The notes under the pieces: model-generated
Seen by the model: the letters and a program-made list of their open reading frames with translations, nothing else
What the model was told of the DNA's origin: nothing
Database searches by the model: none
Source: Argentina anserina
Lineage: Eukaryota; Streptophyta; Magnoliopsida; Rosales; Rosaceae
NCBI RefSeq assembly: GCF_933775445.1
Contig: NC_065876.1
Location: 23,932,001-23,996,000, forward strand
Length of the DNA stretch: 64,000 nt
Reading direction: 5' to 3'
Translations under genes and position numbers: made by a program
Shown here: positions 24,949 through 36,123 of the stretch, piece after piece
Position numbering within the stretch: the first letter of the stretch is position 1
How the letters are laid out: the number at the start of each line of letters is the position of its first letter

Positions 24949-25705
24949 TACTGTTTACGTATTACTGTACACCAATCTATTGTTTCAGTGTAATTACTGT
25001 TCCAGTAAATACTAATCACCGATTTACTATTCAAAAAATTACTTTTACAATTACTGTACATAAACTACTTTTTACATTTACTGTACATAATTACTTTTTA
25101 CAATTACCGTATAAAGATTACTTTTTATAAAATTTACTGTTCAGAATCACTGTTCACGCGCCACCGCACGTGGCGGCGCGTGGCGCTCACGCGCCGCCCA
25201 CAGTGGGTACGCATGGTGCTCACAAGCCACCTCAAAATCCGCGCGTGGCTTGCCCACCGCTGCTCAAAACTCACTCATTTTCTCTCCTCCTCCCTTCCAC
25301 AGCCTACTGCCGCCCCTGCACCACTCAACTCACCCTCACGCGCCGCCACAGACGACGACACGAACTCTCTTTCCTCCTCCTCCAAAACTTCACAAAATCA
25401 CCACAAATTTCACACAACACGTACATCAATCGATTTAAAGCATTTACATACCTATATTGAACCCTAGAATTGACGGAAAGTCGCCGGAAAAGCTTAAATG
25501 CCGACGGTGGTCGAATTCGTGAAGGGTGAGGTGGCGGCGCTATTTGGGCTCTAATTTGCTTGTAGATGGCTTTAGTGATGAGGATCAGCGATGATGAGCT
25601 AGCCCTCGTGCTCTGGTCTCGCCGGCGAAGAAGCTTGGACGGCGGTGGAATTGCAGGAACTTTGGGTCGTTCCTCGAGCTTCACGGCGGCGCGAGGAGGC
25701 ATGTC
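24949..25705 (-). repeat. Right part of the interrupted inverted LTR
   Basis: Reverse complement of LTR sequence matching about 20200-21000 of the full copy. It has the TACTGTTTACG and ACTTTTTACA repeats, then the GC-rich leader tract with GACGGCGGTGG. The match fades near 25705, where transposon gene remnants begin. The small open frames here lie in the GC-rich leader tract and are not genes. Confidence 0.75.
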
Positions 25706-25709
25706 GAGT

Positions 25710-26480
25710 CCCTGGATCTATCTTCCTTTGATGCCTTAGTTCCCATTGGTCTAGGCGTATTCATAGAAGCTACCGTGTTGCTTTGAGGTGTCTCATTCAC
25801 TTGGTCATCATCCAAATTGATGGTTAGAGATGATTCGGTTGCGGAAATAGTAGCATTGTAAGTACTTGCATATGGATTTGGAGTAGTAGGTAGCACCGCA
25901 GCGAAAGATGGATGATCCTTAACCACTTCTCAACATTCAAAGTGTGTAAAATTTTTCTTCTTGGCATTATAGTAACATGATTGAGATTGTCTCTCCTAAT
26001 GAAAACTTATATTAGGTACATATTTAATTAAATAATTTAAACAAATTGGATAAAACAAATAATGTAACCAAATTAGATATAATAAAACAAATACTGGAAC
26101 AATGCTACATATTTAAACAAATTAGATATATAAATTACATAATTTAATTAGATATATAATAGAATTAAAATTATAATATATGATAAAACAATGTAAACTT
26201 ACTTCGTCCATTAACAAAGTGCCACTAGCTACACGTTGTTGTGCTGCGGCCAAACATTCGCCTCATTTTTGCAAGAGTAGCTTGAACTTATTATAGTGAG
26301 AAGCGAGCGCGATTCGAGTTCTCGGTTCTTTCGGAGGTTTCTCACCCAGTGCTAGCACCCAATTTTGCATATAATCGGCATGAATTATCTCCACAATTTG
26401 TCTCTCTTTTGTTTGTTACCGTCGTATTCATCAACGCTATGACAAACAAAAAAGATGCACATTTGTAAATCTTCAAAAGG
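25710..26480 (-). pseudogene. Decayed NAM-associated/Myb-like transposon protein (Harbinger type)
   Basis: On the minus strand the order is: a block with YMQNWVLALGEKPPKE near 26370-26310; a stretch with YNAKKKNFTHFEC; a stop; then EVVKDHPSFAAVLP; and a tail with RPMGTKASKEDRSRDST near 25770-25690. A KDHPxF block followed by a PRPMGTKA(S/A)K block is typical of the NAM-associated, Myb/trihelix-like accessory proteins of PIF/Harbinger transposons. In those elements the protein helps the transposase bind DNA. Stops interrupt the frame (one, TGA, lies where the family has tryptophan), so it is dead. No Harbinger transposase is in the window. Very AT-rich, intron-like sequence lies at 25980-26210. 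Confidence 0.5.
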
Positions 26481-26915
26481 AAGCCAATGCGAGCCCATTG
26501 TTTTGGAAAAAAATGCTAAACGAAATGAGGGGAAATGAAGGAAGATGTGAAATTTGTTATGCACAAATTAGTGTGAGTTGATCGAAAATTGAAGTAGTAT
26601 TTATACACATTTTTTGGAGAGTTTTGAAATTATTGAGATTTTAAAACTATTTTTTGGGTTTGTTTCCGTTCTAATCAAATAGTAGTTATTGCCTATGAAT
26701 TCTGACCGTTTAATTAAAATTTCTGATTCAAATAAAAGGCCCAAAACTATAAAACCGTTAGAGTTTCGGTAAGCCACGTGTCATCGCATCATTGACCCGC
26801 AATTTGATTTTTACTGTTTTACAAAGAAAACACCCCACATGTTGTGGGCTCCACCAGGCGGACGAGCAAAAGGCCGAACAAATTTCGCTTGAACGCGGGT
26901 GAGCAAATCGTTCTG

Positions 26916-26972
26916 GTTAACTGGTTGAGCAATTATTTCCGCCGGTTAACTGGTTGAGCAATTATTTCCGCA
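26916..26972. repeat. Tandem 28-bp repeat, two copies
   Basis: The unit GGTTAACTGGTTGAGCAATT plus ATTTCCGC occurs twice in a row with no visible change, just right of the Harbinger-like remnant. Confidence 0.85.
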
Positions 26973-27636
26973 ATTGCCGCCGGTGCGAGTTCTAAATTGG
27001 GTTTGCTTGGATGGTCTCATCTTAGAAGATGATTTTTTTTATTCTAAAGAGTAATTTAGTAAATAACCTGTAGCATAATTAAATGAAACGGAAAAGTTAC
27101 CCGAGATGACAGCATGGAATAAACGGGAGTGCGGCATGGTAATTTTGCTTACATAATTGTAGATTTGTAGTTATTGTTAATTTTGTATATATTCATCGGA
27201 CAGTATATTAATTAAGATCACGGGAAAATCCGAATGGTCAAATGAAAAAGAAAAATGAGCAACCTCAATTCCTACCAGAAAATCTTTTAATTAACTGTTG
27301 TTTCATCAGTATGAGAATTAATTAAGCATCTACTGATAGCATCAATTTATTTTCCATTAATAAAGTAATCCATTTAAGTTCCTTTCAGCTGTCACAGACC
27401 AGGACCAAAAAAGGAAAAAAAATGCATTGCATAACAGTCACATACTTGCATTACATAGCGCGCTTAACAAAATAATCCTTCCCCTACGAAAGAAAATTTT
27501 TATTTCCAAAATAGCTGCAGGACTTAAAAGGCATATTTCAAACTAGAAATCTAGAATCGAAATACTAGCTAGCTGGTTGAGCTAGCATCATGCAGGTGCA
27601 ACATGCTTAACGATGACTGGATGGATCCGTTCATGT
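26973..27636. other. Spacer and defensin 3' flank
   Basis: No gene seen. The part next to 27637 should be the 3' untranslated region of the defensin gene on the minus strand. Confidence 0.4.
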
Positions 27637-27988
27637 TCAACATCTTCGAGTGCAAAAGCATCGGCGCCGGAAGCCGCGGCATCTGCCACCGGAGAAACCC
27701 TCGTGCCTGCAGACGAGGGCGCAGTTGTGGCCGCGAACGCATGTCCCATGGAAACCATGACTCTGCGACTCGCAAACCCTAGCCTCACTTGGCATTATCA
27801 TTTCTTCTGCGCGCATATAGAGAAAAGCATCAGAAATTCATCAAATTAAATAGTACTGACTGTGCTGTTAATAAATAGGATACATAGTGATCGAGATGGA
27901 AGTGATGATCGATGATCATGGAGTGAGACTTACGTGAAGCGAAAACAATGAAGAGCAAGAAGAAAACAACCAAGGATTTCTTCCCCAT
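27637..27988 (-). CDS. Plant defensin precursor, 2 exons
   Basis: Small secreted, cysteine-rich defence peptide of the plant defensin (gamma-thionin) family, which usually acts on fungal membranes outside the cell. Exon 1 is 27988-27934 and exon 2 is 27806-27637, joined by a GTAAGT donor and a GCGCGCAG acceptor, giving 74 residues ending at TGA 27637-27639. The intron splits the signal-peptide region, as in most plant defensin genes. Residues 1-19 begin [18 protein letters not shown], a clear signal peptide. The mature part starts near [10 protein letters not shown]. Its eight cysteines are spaced C-x10-C-x5-C-x3-C-x9-C-x6-C-x-C-x3-C, exactly the family pattern, with a GFSGGRC motif before Cys5. 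It is arginine-rich ([14 protein letters not shown]). No stop or frameshift. The single-frame open stretches here run in wrong frames, so it is easily missed. Confidence 0.93.
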
Positions 27989-28072
27989 GATAGCAATGCT
28001 ATATTTAAGCAGGCCGTGAAGTTGAAGAGTGAGCAAGAAGATGAGCAGATGAGGGTTCAAAGCAGAAGAGTG

Positions 28073-28081
28073 CGATTTAAA
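28073..28081 (-). promoter_or_regulatory. TATA-like box of the defensin gene
   Basis: On the minus strand CTATTTAAAT lies about 85-93 bases upstream of the defensin ATG, a normal distance for a plant TATA box plus a short leader. Confidence 0.5.
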
Positions 28082-28099
28082 TAGAAAGAACCAGAGCTA

Positions 28100-28964
28100 T
28101 GAAGGAGATGAAGGGGACGACACGTACTGATATGAATGTACGTACGTGTCAAATATAGAGATGATTCAAAGACCAATACATTCATACACAGAGGACAGAG
28201 AGCATCTATCTTCACGTGCTACAGACTGCTGCCACCTTCATGCATATGCATGTTTTGTCCATATGTCTAAAAAGCTCAGAAATCAGCAGAGAAAGAAAGG
28301 AAAAAGCTGGGGCTTAGCACGAAAACAGCGCTTTGGTACTTGGAGATTTTCTGCATGTCGGTGACTCGGTAAGGCCGTAAGGGTGTCTGGGTGTGGTAGT
28401 GAAGTATGAGGGAGCTCGGTAAGGCTCTATAGGTGGAACTTCACGTGCTGTTGTTATACTGGAGAATGGTCTCCTAGTGACTATGGCAAATTTCTCTTTC
28501 TATTATGAATAATTGTTCTCTCTTAATTATTAGATAAAATAGGTAAATTTGAGACTTGATCAATGGTTTAATTAGTTCCTTTTTTTTAATGTGATAGTGG
28601 CATAGTGCTACAATTAATGTACCTAATGTATAAGACTATAAGGTGATCTGATCGGTGGTTTAATAGAGTCACGCATCAGTGTATCGATCACTACCAGTGT
28701 CAAACAATGTAGGAAGTGGTGATACTGGTCACTGATTAACCAAGGCTCGGTACGAGCTTTGAAGCATGTCAGTGTGACAGGAAGTTACGTAGACCACAAG
28801 GTTTGAGGCTCAAACACGTAGATGTTGGTGTGCGACTGTCTTGATCAGTAGAACACTTCTACAATAGTGAAAAGTTGAATGCAATATTGTACAAGCGGAT
28901 AAGAATAAAGTTAATATTGGCCAATGCTTTCCTCACCTTAGGATTCTGAAAAAAACGTTGCGGA
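28100..28964. other. Defensin upstream spacer
   Basis: No coding pattern. Presumably the upstream control region of the defensin followed by spacer. Confidence 0.35.
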
Positions 28965-29616
28965 GTGGGGGTCAGGTTTGTAAGTAGGCTCGATCTCCGT
29001 TCGTGTTTAACTCGTGTTCGGTTCGTTTTTAACCTGTTCGGCTCGAGTTTGTAAAATTAAATGAGCCGAGTTTGAGCTTAATATTTAGCCCGATCTTGAA
29101 CAATAAATATTCGGCTCGTTCAACTCGTTTAGCTCGTGAGCTAGCTCAGGCTTGTTAAAAGCTTGACTTGTTTATTAATTAAGTTTGACTTATTAAATTT
29201 TATAGTATATATAATATATAATTTTTAGATGAGAAATAATATTAAAAATATAATATTAGTTCGAAAGAGTTGAAAGACTTATTTTTTAGTATAATTAATT
29301 AAGGACTTTAAGTTTAATAACGAGTTTAATTTGTTAATTTTAGTTTGTTACAATGAAAGAGATTTTGTGTGATGATATGATTGTATTTTGAATTTTATTT
29401 TGAATTTCTTAATATTAAAATTTTAATTTCAAATGACTCAAACCGGCTCGATCCGAGTTTGACATTGCCTAATAAAATGAGCCGATCCGAGCCCAATTCG
29501 AGCTTGAACATAAAGCACAAAAATCAAATTTTAGCCAGATTCGAGCTCGATCGAATAAAAATGAGCCAAATATGAACAATTCAATATTTAGCTCGGCTCG
29601 GCTTATTTACCCCCTA
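28965..29616. mobile_element. hAT-type MITE (about 650 bp)
   Basis: The ends form an imperfect inverted pair: GTGGGGGTCAGGTTTGTAAG on the left and, read inward from the right, TAGGGGGTAAATAAGCCGAG. The flanks GTTGCGGA (28957-28964) and GTCGCGGC (29617-29624) look like a decayed 8-bp target duplication. The interior is non-coding and rich in GCTCG and CTCGAG-like words (GCTCGGCTCGGC, GAGCTCGATCG), a style common in Tip100-like hAT MITEs. Class by end sequence and 8-bp duplication only. Confidence 0.55.
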
Positions 29617-29624
29617 GTCGCGGC

Positions 29625-30367
29625 GGGATTAATTTTTGACAATATCTAACTCAGATTATATATGCTCGTCTTAATCTCTCGAATCCTTCCATCATATGCA
29701 TTCCTAGATCGATGACCAAGCTCAAAAGATGTATTGCTGCCATTTCCTCCAGTTCTGCAGACTCAAATAGCAGTCTTAGATTTCAAGCGTTGTTGAAAAG
29801 CAAATGATGTGCAACGAAAATGAAGTACTGCACCACCTTGCGTAATACGTACGCTAGCTATTCTAGAGCACAGTACATTGTCGATCATGTGTGGTATATA
29901 CGATGGTTTTTATTTTTACCATCCATATATTTTAATCTGAACTAGGCATCCTGGGTCTGAAGTGAAAGTCGAATGATCTGAAAAAGGCATCACTTAATTA
30001 CTTTCCTTCAACTTCAAATACTAGAATATCAAGTTGCCGCATAAAGATGTGTTCCAGATGTGTAGGGAATATAATCAGGCCCTGCCAATACTATATTTGG
30101 TTGCATCAATTTCCACCGCGACAAAAAAGAGAACTAATACATATGCTTCATCATATTGTCATCGATTCATGATAAGGAAAAGGAAACTTGAAGATGAAGC
30201 AGATCGCCTAGACCATCATGTAATTTTGTTACAACATATGTACATATGGCGTTCAAAATTACAGGAGCATCGGATATTTAAGGATGTCTAATTACAATGT
30301 AATTTACAGCGTGTACATGGAGTAAAATTACCTCCAGCCATTTGGCAAGTTGCAACTGATTTATATC
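29625..30367. other. 3' flank of the thioredoxin-like gene
   Basis: No recognised gene. Should contain the 3' untranslated region of the minus-strand thioredoxin-superfamily gene ending at 30368. Confidence 0.4.
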
Positions 30368-30576
30368 CTATACGGCGGCGACTGAATATGTCTGGAACAA
30401 GTATGACAGGATCTTCTTGTAGTCACCAACGTGAGTACCAGTGTTGGGATCAATTAAGTGGGGAACCTATAAGAAGACAATTTATAATCATCCATATAGT
30501 TTCCCAGTAACAGATGATCATGCGAAGGAAGAATCATTACGGAGGTCGAACAGAAGTATTAATGACAGGGAGCAAA

Positions 30577-30653
30577 CTCTTTGGACCCCGATGCAAACTC
30601 TTTGGACCCCAACACGCTGATGTAACTCTAACCTCTTTGGACCCCGATGCATC
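30577..30653 (-). repeat. Triplicated GGGGTCCAAAGAG at the 3' edge of an exon
   Basis: On the minus strand the exon end GCATCGGGGTCCAAAGAG is followed within 60 bases by two more copies of GGGGTCCAAAGAG. One is preceded by GTGTT, the other by GCATC. The first copy carries the coding sequence ASGSKE and the GTTAGA donor. Confidence 0.85.
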
Positions 30654-31024
30654 AACAAGTAGCTTTGACCTCAGGGACCCTTCTCCTACATTCTGTAGGA
30701 TGTAAGGAAGCTCCAACTCACAAAGTGCTTCACGCACAATTCGTGCATACTGCCAAGAGTTAAATCTAAGAAATGGAAAGGAAATATACAATATACATCC
30801 ATGATGCCATAAAGCTACTGTAAGATTCTTTTGCCCCATTTTTAATTGAAGCATAAGATACATAATAGTTTGCATTGGATTATCCTAGGGTTTTGCTTGC
30901 AAGTCATGGAAAATGGGAAGACTACATATCCACATAGGACTGTTATTTATCTTTTTGGTTAATCATGTACCCTTTCTGAAAGCCATGTCAGAAGCAGGCA
31001 GAATATGAAGACCCGGTTCCTCTC

Positions 31025-31029
31025 CTTCC
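31025..31029. repeat. Left target-site duplication of the copia element
   Basis: CTTCC, identical to 36295-36299 on the other side of the element. Confidence 0.85.
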
Positions 31030-31193
31030 AGTGGTAAAATACCGATTGTTTTCCTTGAATTGATGATTTGCATATACAGATTCAATGATATATATAGGCT
31101 AATTTACACTATATACTAATCTCTCAACTAATCACTCCACTACATACTGTTTCCTCCACTAATTCTTCATTCACCTACTACCATCCACTCACA
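31030..31193 (-). repeat. 3' LTR of the copia element
   Basis: 164 bp. On the minus strand it begins TGTGAGTGGATGG and ends TTTTACCACT, so the 3' end is CT rather than CA if the CTTCC duplication is used to set the boundary. Confidence 0.9.
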
Positions 31194-31204
31194 CTCCCCC
31201 TCAA
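31194..31204 (-). other. Polypurine tract of the copia element
   Basis: TTGAGGGGGAG on the minus strand lies immediately before the 3' LTR, where plus-strand DNA synthesis is primed. Confidence 0.85.
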
Positions 31205-32652
31205 GTTGGCGCATACATATCAACCATGCCCAACTTGTCAAGTGAGTCATAAAAAGCTTTCTTAGATACTCCTTTTGTGAGCATATCGGCAAGTTGCTCT
31301 TCTGTATGAACAAAAAGAAAACTGATGATCTTCGCGTCTAGCTTCTCCTTTATAAAGTGACGATCAACCTCCACATGTTTTGTACGATCATGTTGTACAG
31401 GATTCTGTGAAATATCAATAGCTTCCTTGTTGTCACAGTACAGATGCATAGCACATTTAGGTTTAATACCCAACTCTTGTAGCAAGTTTCTAAGCCATAA
31501 CAATTCGCATACTCCTTGAGCCATACCTCTGTACTCCGCTTCAGTACTAGATCGAGCTACTACCTTTTGTTTTTTACTCTTCCATGTAACAAGATTACCC
31601 CCAACAAAGGTAAAGTACCCTGATGTGGATCTTCGATCTGTAATATTTCCAGCCCAGTCTGCATCTGTGAAGCCACAAATTTCAAGGATTTTATTGTGAT
31701 TAGAGAACATTACTCCTCTCCCCGGAGCTGCCTTTAAGTACCTCAAGATCCTTACAACAGCATCCATGTGGTCCTCGCTGGGATTATGCATGAACTGACT
31801 TACTACACTTACTGCATACGCAACATCTGGTCTTGTATGTGATAGATAAATCAGACAGCCAACTAGCCTCTGATAACGAGGTTTGTCAGTAGGGACTTGA
31901 TCTGGATACTCTGCTAACCGATGGTTCTGCTCGATAGGAGTATCAATGGGAGTGCAGTCCAACATACCTGTCTCTGTTAGTAGATCAAATATGTACTTTC
32001 TCTGACACAGATAGATACCATCACTTCCCCGGGCAACTTCAATGCCTAAGAAGTACTTGAGTGTACCTAGGTCCTTCATCTCAAACTCTGTGGCAAGCTG
32101 TTTCTGTAATCTATCCACCTCAACAGTATCATTCCCAGTAACTACCATATCATCAACATATATAATTAGGGTTGTTACCTTCCCTTGTTGATGTTTGAGA
32201 AATAACGTGTGTTCTGAATTACTCTGTTTGTAGCCAATCTTCCTCATGAATTGTGAGAATCTTCCAAACCAAGCACGAGGTGACTGTTTAAGACCATACA
32301 AAGACTTCCTCAATCTGCATACGGAGTTACTTGGAGAAGCGGCCACATATCTAGGCGGAAGATCCATGTATACTTCCTCCGTTAGTTCTCCATGAAGAAA
32401 TGCATTCTTAACATCAAACTGCCTAAGTGGCCAGTTCAAGTTAGAAGCGACAGAAAGCAATACCCGGATAGTGTTTATCTTTGCAACAGGTGCAAATGTC
32501 TCATCATAGTCTATGCCATATGTCTGGGTGAACCCCTTCGCTACTAAGCGTGCTTTATACCGGCTTACTGACCCATCTGGATTATGCTTCACTGTAAACA
32601 CCCAACGACATCCTACAGTCTTCTTGCCATATGGTGGAGGTACAAGCTCCTA
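31201..32652 (-). pseudogene. Copia reverse transcriptase and RNase H region
   Basis: An open frame of about 480 codons, closed at its 5' side by a TAG at 32650-32652 where the family has tryptophan (motif N-T-W-E-L-V). It holds the copia reverse transcriptase with the YVDDMVV catalytic motif and the RNase H with CGFTDADWAG, WKSKKQKVVARSSTEAEYRG and the DNKEAI block. It ends in a stop about ten bases from the 3' LTR. The enzyme domains themselves look complete, but there is no start of their own: in this family they are cut from a Gag-Pol polyprotein. With the upstream stops, this copy is not expected to make active enzyme. Confidence 0.9.
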
Positions 32653-34022
32653 AGTATTGTTCTTTTGTAATGCTTTCATCTCTTCCTCCATTGCTTTCCT
32701 CAATTTTGGATCTCCCAATGCATCCTGCACTTTGTTAGGTACTAATACAGTAGATATTTGATTCACAAATGACTCATATGACTTAGATAATCTTTTGGTA
32801 GATATAAAATTCGCTACCGGATACTTGGCTTTAGTCTAAAGGGTAGGTTCATATCTTTTTGTTGGTTGACCCCGAGTAGACCTATTTGGCAAAACATATT
32901 GTCTACTATTAGCTCTAGAATGACTAACCTCAGGTGAGTGATTTTCTGTACCAAGAGAGCATTGGTCAGGGGTATAAATAGTTGTACGGGAGTCATGAGG
33001 AGCAGTTGTGTTGTCAGCTTCTGGTGCCTGAATCTCTTGAGTGACGACCTCAAGTGGTGCCTGTGTGGCTTTGGTAATCTCAACGGAACCTATTACCATA
33101 TCAACTGACTCACTTGTCTCCCTCTCTCCATGATACAACTCTTCAAAAAATGAATTCTCCCCCTGAAGAGCAGTATCAGAAGAGGGAAAATAACTCATGT
33201 CCTCAAAAAAGGTAACATCCATAGTGACATAGTATTTCCGAGTAGGGGGATGATAGCACCGATACCATTTCTGATGTCCTCAGTACCCAACAAACACACA
33301 TTTAATCGCCCGGGCATCCAACTTAGAACGCTGATGTGGTGGAAGATGAACAAAAGCAACACAACCGAAAACACGAGCAGGAAGATTATGAAAAGAGGGT
33401 AATGAGACATGAGATGCAAGTACCTCATATGGAACTTTCCCTTGAAGGACATGAGAAGGAAGACGATTAATAAGGTGGGCGGAAGTAATGACAGCATCAC
33501 CCCAAAGGTATTTAGGCATGTGGGCACTAAAAAGAATACACCGAGCCATGTCAAGTAAATGACGATTTTTTCCTTCAGAAACCCCATTTTGCTCAGGTGT
33601 GTAAGGACACGTTGTTTGATGAATAATCCCGTGTGTGTTAAAAAACTCCTGAAAGTGATGATTCACATATCCCCCCCCCCATTATCAGAACGAAGAACTC
33701 GAATGGTGGCATTATATTGTGTTTGGACAGAGGTATGAAAGGCACGAAAAACTGGAAAAACCTCATCTTTATTTTTAAGAAGAACAATCCATGAAAGATG
33801 TGTGCAATCATCAATAAATGACACAAAATATCGCATGTCTGACACAGTAGACTCTTTAGAGGGTCCCCAAACATCAGAATGAATTAGTTCAAAATGAAGA
33901 AAGCTTTTAGTAGAAGTACTAGGTGAATAAGTAGATCGATGACTCTTGCCCAAAACACAGGTCTCACAACATAAAGAAGACTCGTCCACACTAATAAACA
34001 AAGTAGGCATAGATTTTTTCAT
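32653..34022 (-). pseudogene. Copia integrase region, broken
   Basis: In order on the minus strand: the GAG-pre-integrase/zinc region (CETCVLGKSHRS, then FELIHSDVWGP), integrase core pieces (FISFIDDCTH-like block, VLRSDNGG, and CPYTPEQNGVSEGKNRHLLD), the ARCILFSAHMPKYLW block, and the linker towards reverse transcriptase. Breaks: a frameshift at the run of ten C (33671-33680) inside the SDNGG motif, a TGA at 33280-33282 and a TAG at 32836-32838. The integrase would insert the cDNA; here it is non-functional as one reading frame. Confidence 0.85.
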
Positions 34023-34055
34023 AACACTAAAAGATGGATGCCCTAAGCGACGATG

Positions 34056-34883
34056 TCATAACCAAACTTCACTTAGCTTGTCAGAAGTGGAGAGTAAAGC
34101 GGTCCGAGACTGTCCCCCTGGTTTTTCCCCTACGTATGTCAGATCCAGATGAAACAACCGGCCCCTCAGATACCCCCGACCAATTACCCGTCCGGTGAGA
34201 AGATCCTGAAAGATCACATACATAGGAAAAAATGTTACAGAGCACTGAGCGTCAGCGTTTAATTGGGAAACAGATATCAAATGATGAGATAAAGCAGGTA
34301 CATAGAGTACGTTGTGAAGCTCTATGGTGGGAGTAATACGAACGGATCCGGATCCTAACACGGGAAATGCCTCACCATTAGCATTAGTAACAGAAGGTAC
34401 GGGTGGAGGGGATAATATGGTGAAGTAAGATTTATCATAAGTTATATGATCAGATGCACCAGAATCAATAATCCAAGTATCAAAACTAACAGAGTGAGAA
34501 ATATTGAAGGCCATACCAATTTGACTATGGCCAACGATGGAAGCGGTAGGTGCTCCGCCAGCAGTATGATGATCATTCCCAACCACACCATAGATATCGG
34601 GTTCCGGAACTAAGTGAAGAGCTGCTCTTGCCTGGGGACGATGATTAGGCCTCTTGGGCCTAAGATGCGGATATAATTTCCAACAGGTCGCACGAGCATG
34701 GTTAGTATCATGGCAATAAGAGCAAGGAGGGCGAGGTTGATTCCCGAAACCTGGTGGTGGTCCTTGTCGATGAAGGGGGGGTGGAAGTTGCTTGCAGAAG
34801 GGGTGGTGCCGGAGAGCGAGCATGAATAGTAAGGCTGGAAATGACAGCCGGTGCCGGAAGAATACTCTCCTGCTGAGACTCAT
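34056..34883 (-). pseudogene. Copia gag zinc knuckle and protease region
   Basis: Holds the CCHC zinc knuckle of Gag (CSYCHDTNHARATC, spacing C-x2-C-x4-H-x4-C) and downstream the aspartic protease active site WIIDSGASDHIT. It ends at a TGA at 34056-34058 where relatives have tryptophan before HRRLGHPSF. Confidence 0.88.
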
Positions 34884-35167
34884 CCTTTCGGATATAGGTG
34901 AAAGCGGTGAGTAGGCTAGGTGGTTTGGTCATTCGGAGCAATTCGCCTTTCGCACTAGTATGCTTGGCATCAAGACCTTTCAGGAAATGGTGAACTCGTT
35001 CAAGCTCCTTCTCCTTATGGTACCAAACAATATCCTCTTGATTTTTTTATCATGCAAGGACGTTTCACATCAATCTCAGCCCAAATATTTTTTAGCTTGG
35101 TGAAATAATGCGCCACCGGTTGCCCATCTTGGTGTATGGCCAAAGATGTGCACATTAACTCATGAAC

Positions 35168-35545
35168 CTATATGAAATCAGAGTCATTAGTATATAAGCT
35201 AGTCAGTGTCTCCCATATTGCATGTGCAGTAGCACATGCCTCCACGAGATCAACTATCTCATCATTCATAGCTTTCCACAAGATGGACATGACAAGACCA
35301 TCGTCGTCGTCCCATTTGTTGTAGGCAACAATATCCTCAGGACTAGGAGCTTTAGTGACGCCGGTGACATGTCCCATCTTGTGCATGCCTCGAAGATGAG
35401 CAGCCATGAGTCGTTTCCATTTACGAAAATTGCATCCGTTGAGTTTGATGCCCCCAAAGGAATCACTGTCAGAATTTTTGACAGATACTTCGAAGGTCGG
35501 AACTTCAGGGAGCGGAGAACCCTCAGTTTCATGTCCAGAACCCAT
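35168..35545 (-). pseudogene. Copia gag N-terminal region
   Basis: Starts at the ATG 35543-35545 (MGSGHETEGS) and contains a UBN2-type Gag core (LNGCNFRKWKRLM, then AHAIWETLTSLY). It is closed by TAG at 35168-35170, where glutamine (CAG) would be expected before VHELM. A frameshift region follows at about 35040-35060 (a run of seven T). Confidence 0.8.
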
Positions 35546-36110
35546 TGAAAAAGAAGCAATGTAGTTAGACAGCAAAAAACACAAAAAAAATGAGAACAAT
35601 CTGTCACCGGTGTACGTGTCCTGACAGTGAATATGCACTGACAAAATAGGGTGGACCGGGTCGGGTCAGGTGGACTGGGTCGGGTCGAGAGCTGGCCGGA
35701 TCGAGAGCGGGCCGGATCGAGAGCAGGCCGGGTCGGGTCGGGTTGAGAGATAAATGTTAGGGTTTCTGAAGAAAAATTTCGTGAAAGAGATGAGCGAGAG
35801 GGACAGTGGCGGGAAAAGGGTCTCGTCGATGGAGCGAGAGAGAGAGCCGAGGAGAGGGAAGAGAGGGACCACCGGAGGAGGGCGTCTCGGAGATGAGGAG
35901 CAGCGGCAGAGATAAGGAGCAGTGGAGCAGCGGGTCGATGAGGAGCAGCGGCAGAGCCGGAAGGACGGAGGGACAGTGGGCGATTAGCTCCGAGGAAGGT
36001 CAATGGCGACGTCGAGCGGCGAGCCCAAGTGCGGAGCGGCCAAGCAGAAGCAGCGGAGAGGCGCCGGAGATCGACCTGCCGGAAAAAAAAGGAGAAAGAA
36101 CAGAGCAGGA

Positions 36111-36123
36111 GGCTCTGATACCA
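36111..36123 (-). other. Primer-binding site (initiator-Met tRNA)
   Basis: TGGTATCAGAGCC on the minus strand lies directly after the 5' LTR. It is complementary to the 3' end of initiator-methionine tRNA, the usual copia primer. Confidence 0.9.

Noticed and set aside
25170..25702. Open frames at 25.2-25.7 kb
   Set aside because: Same LTR leader tract in inverted orientation; composition-driven frames only.
27569..27788. Single-frame open stretches overlapping defensin exon 2
   Set aside because: They are in the wrong frames; the spliced frame gives the eight-cysteine defensin.
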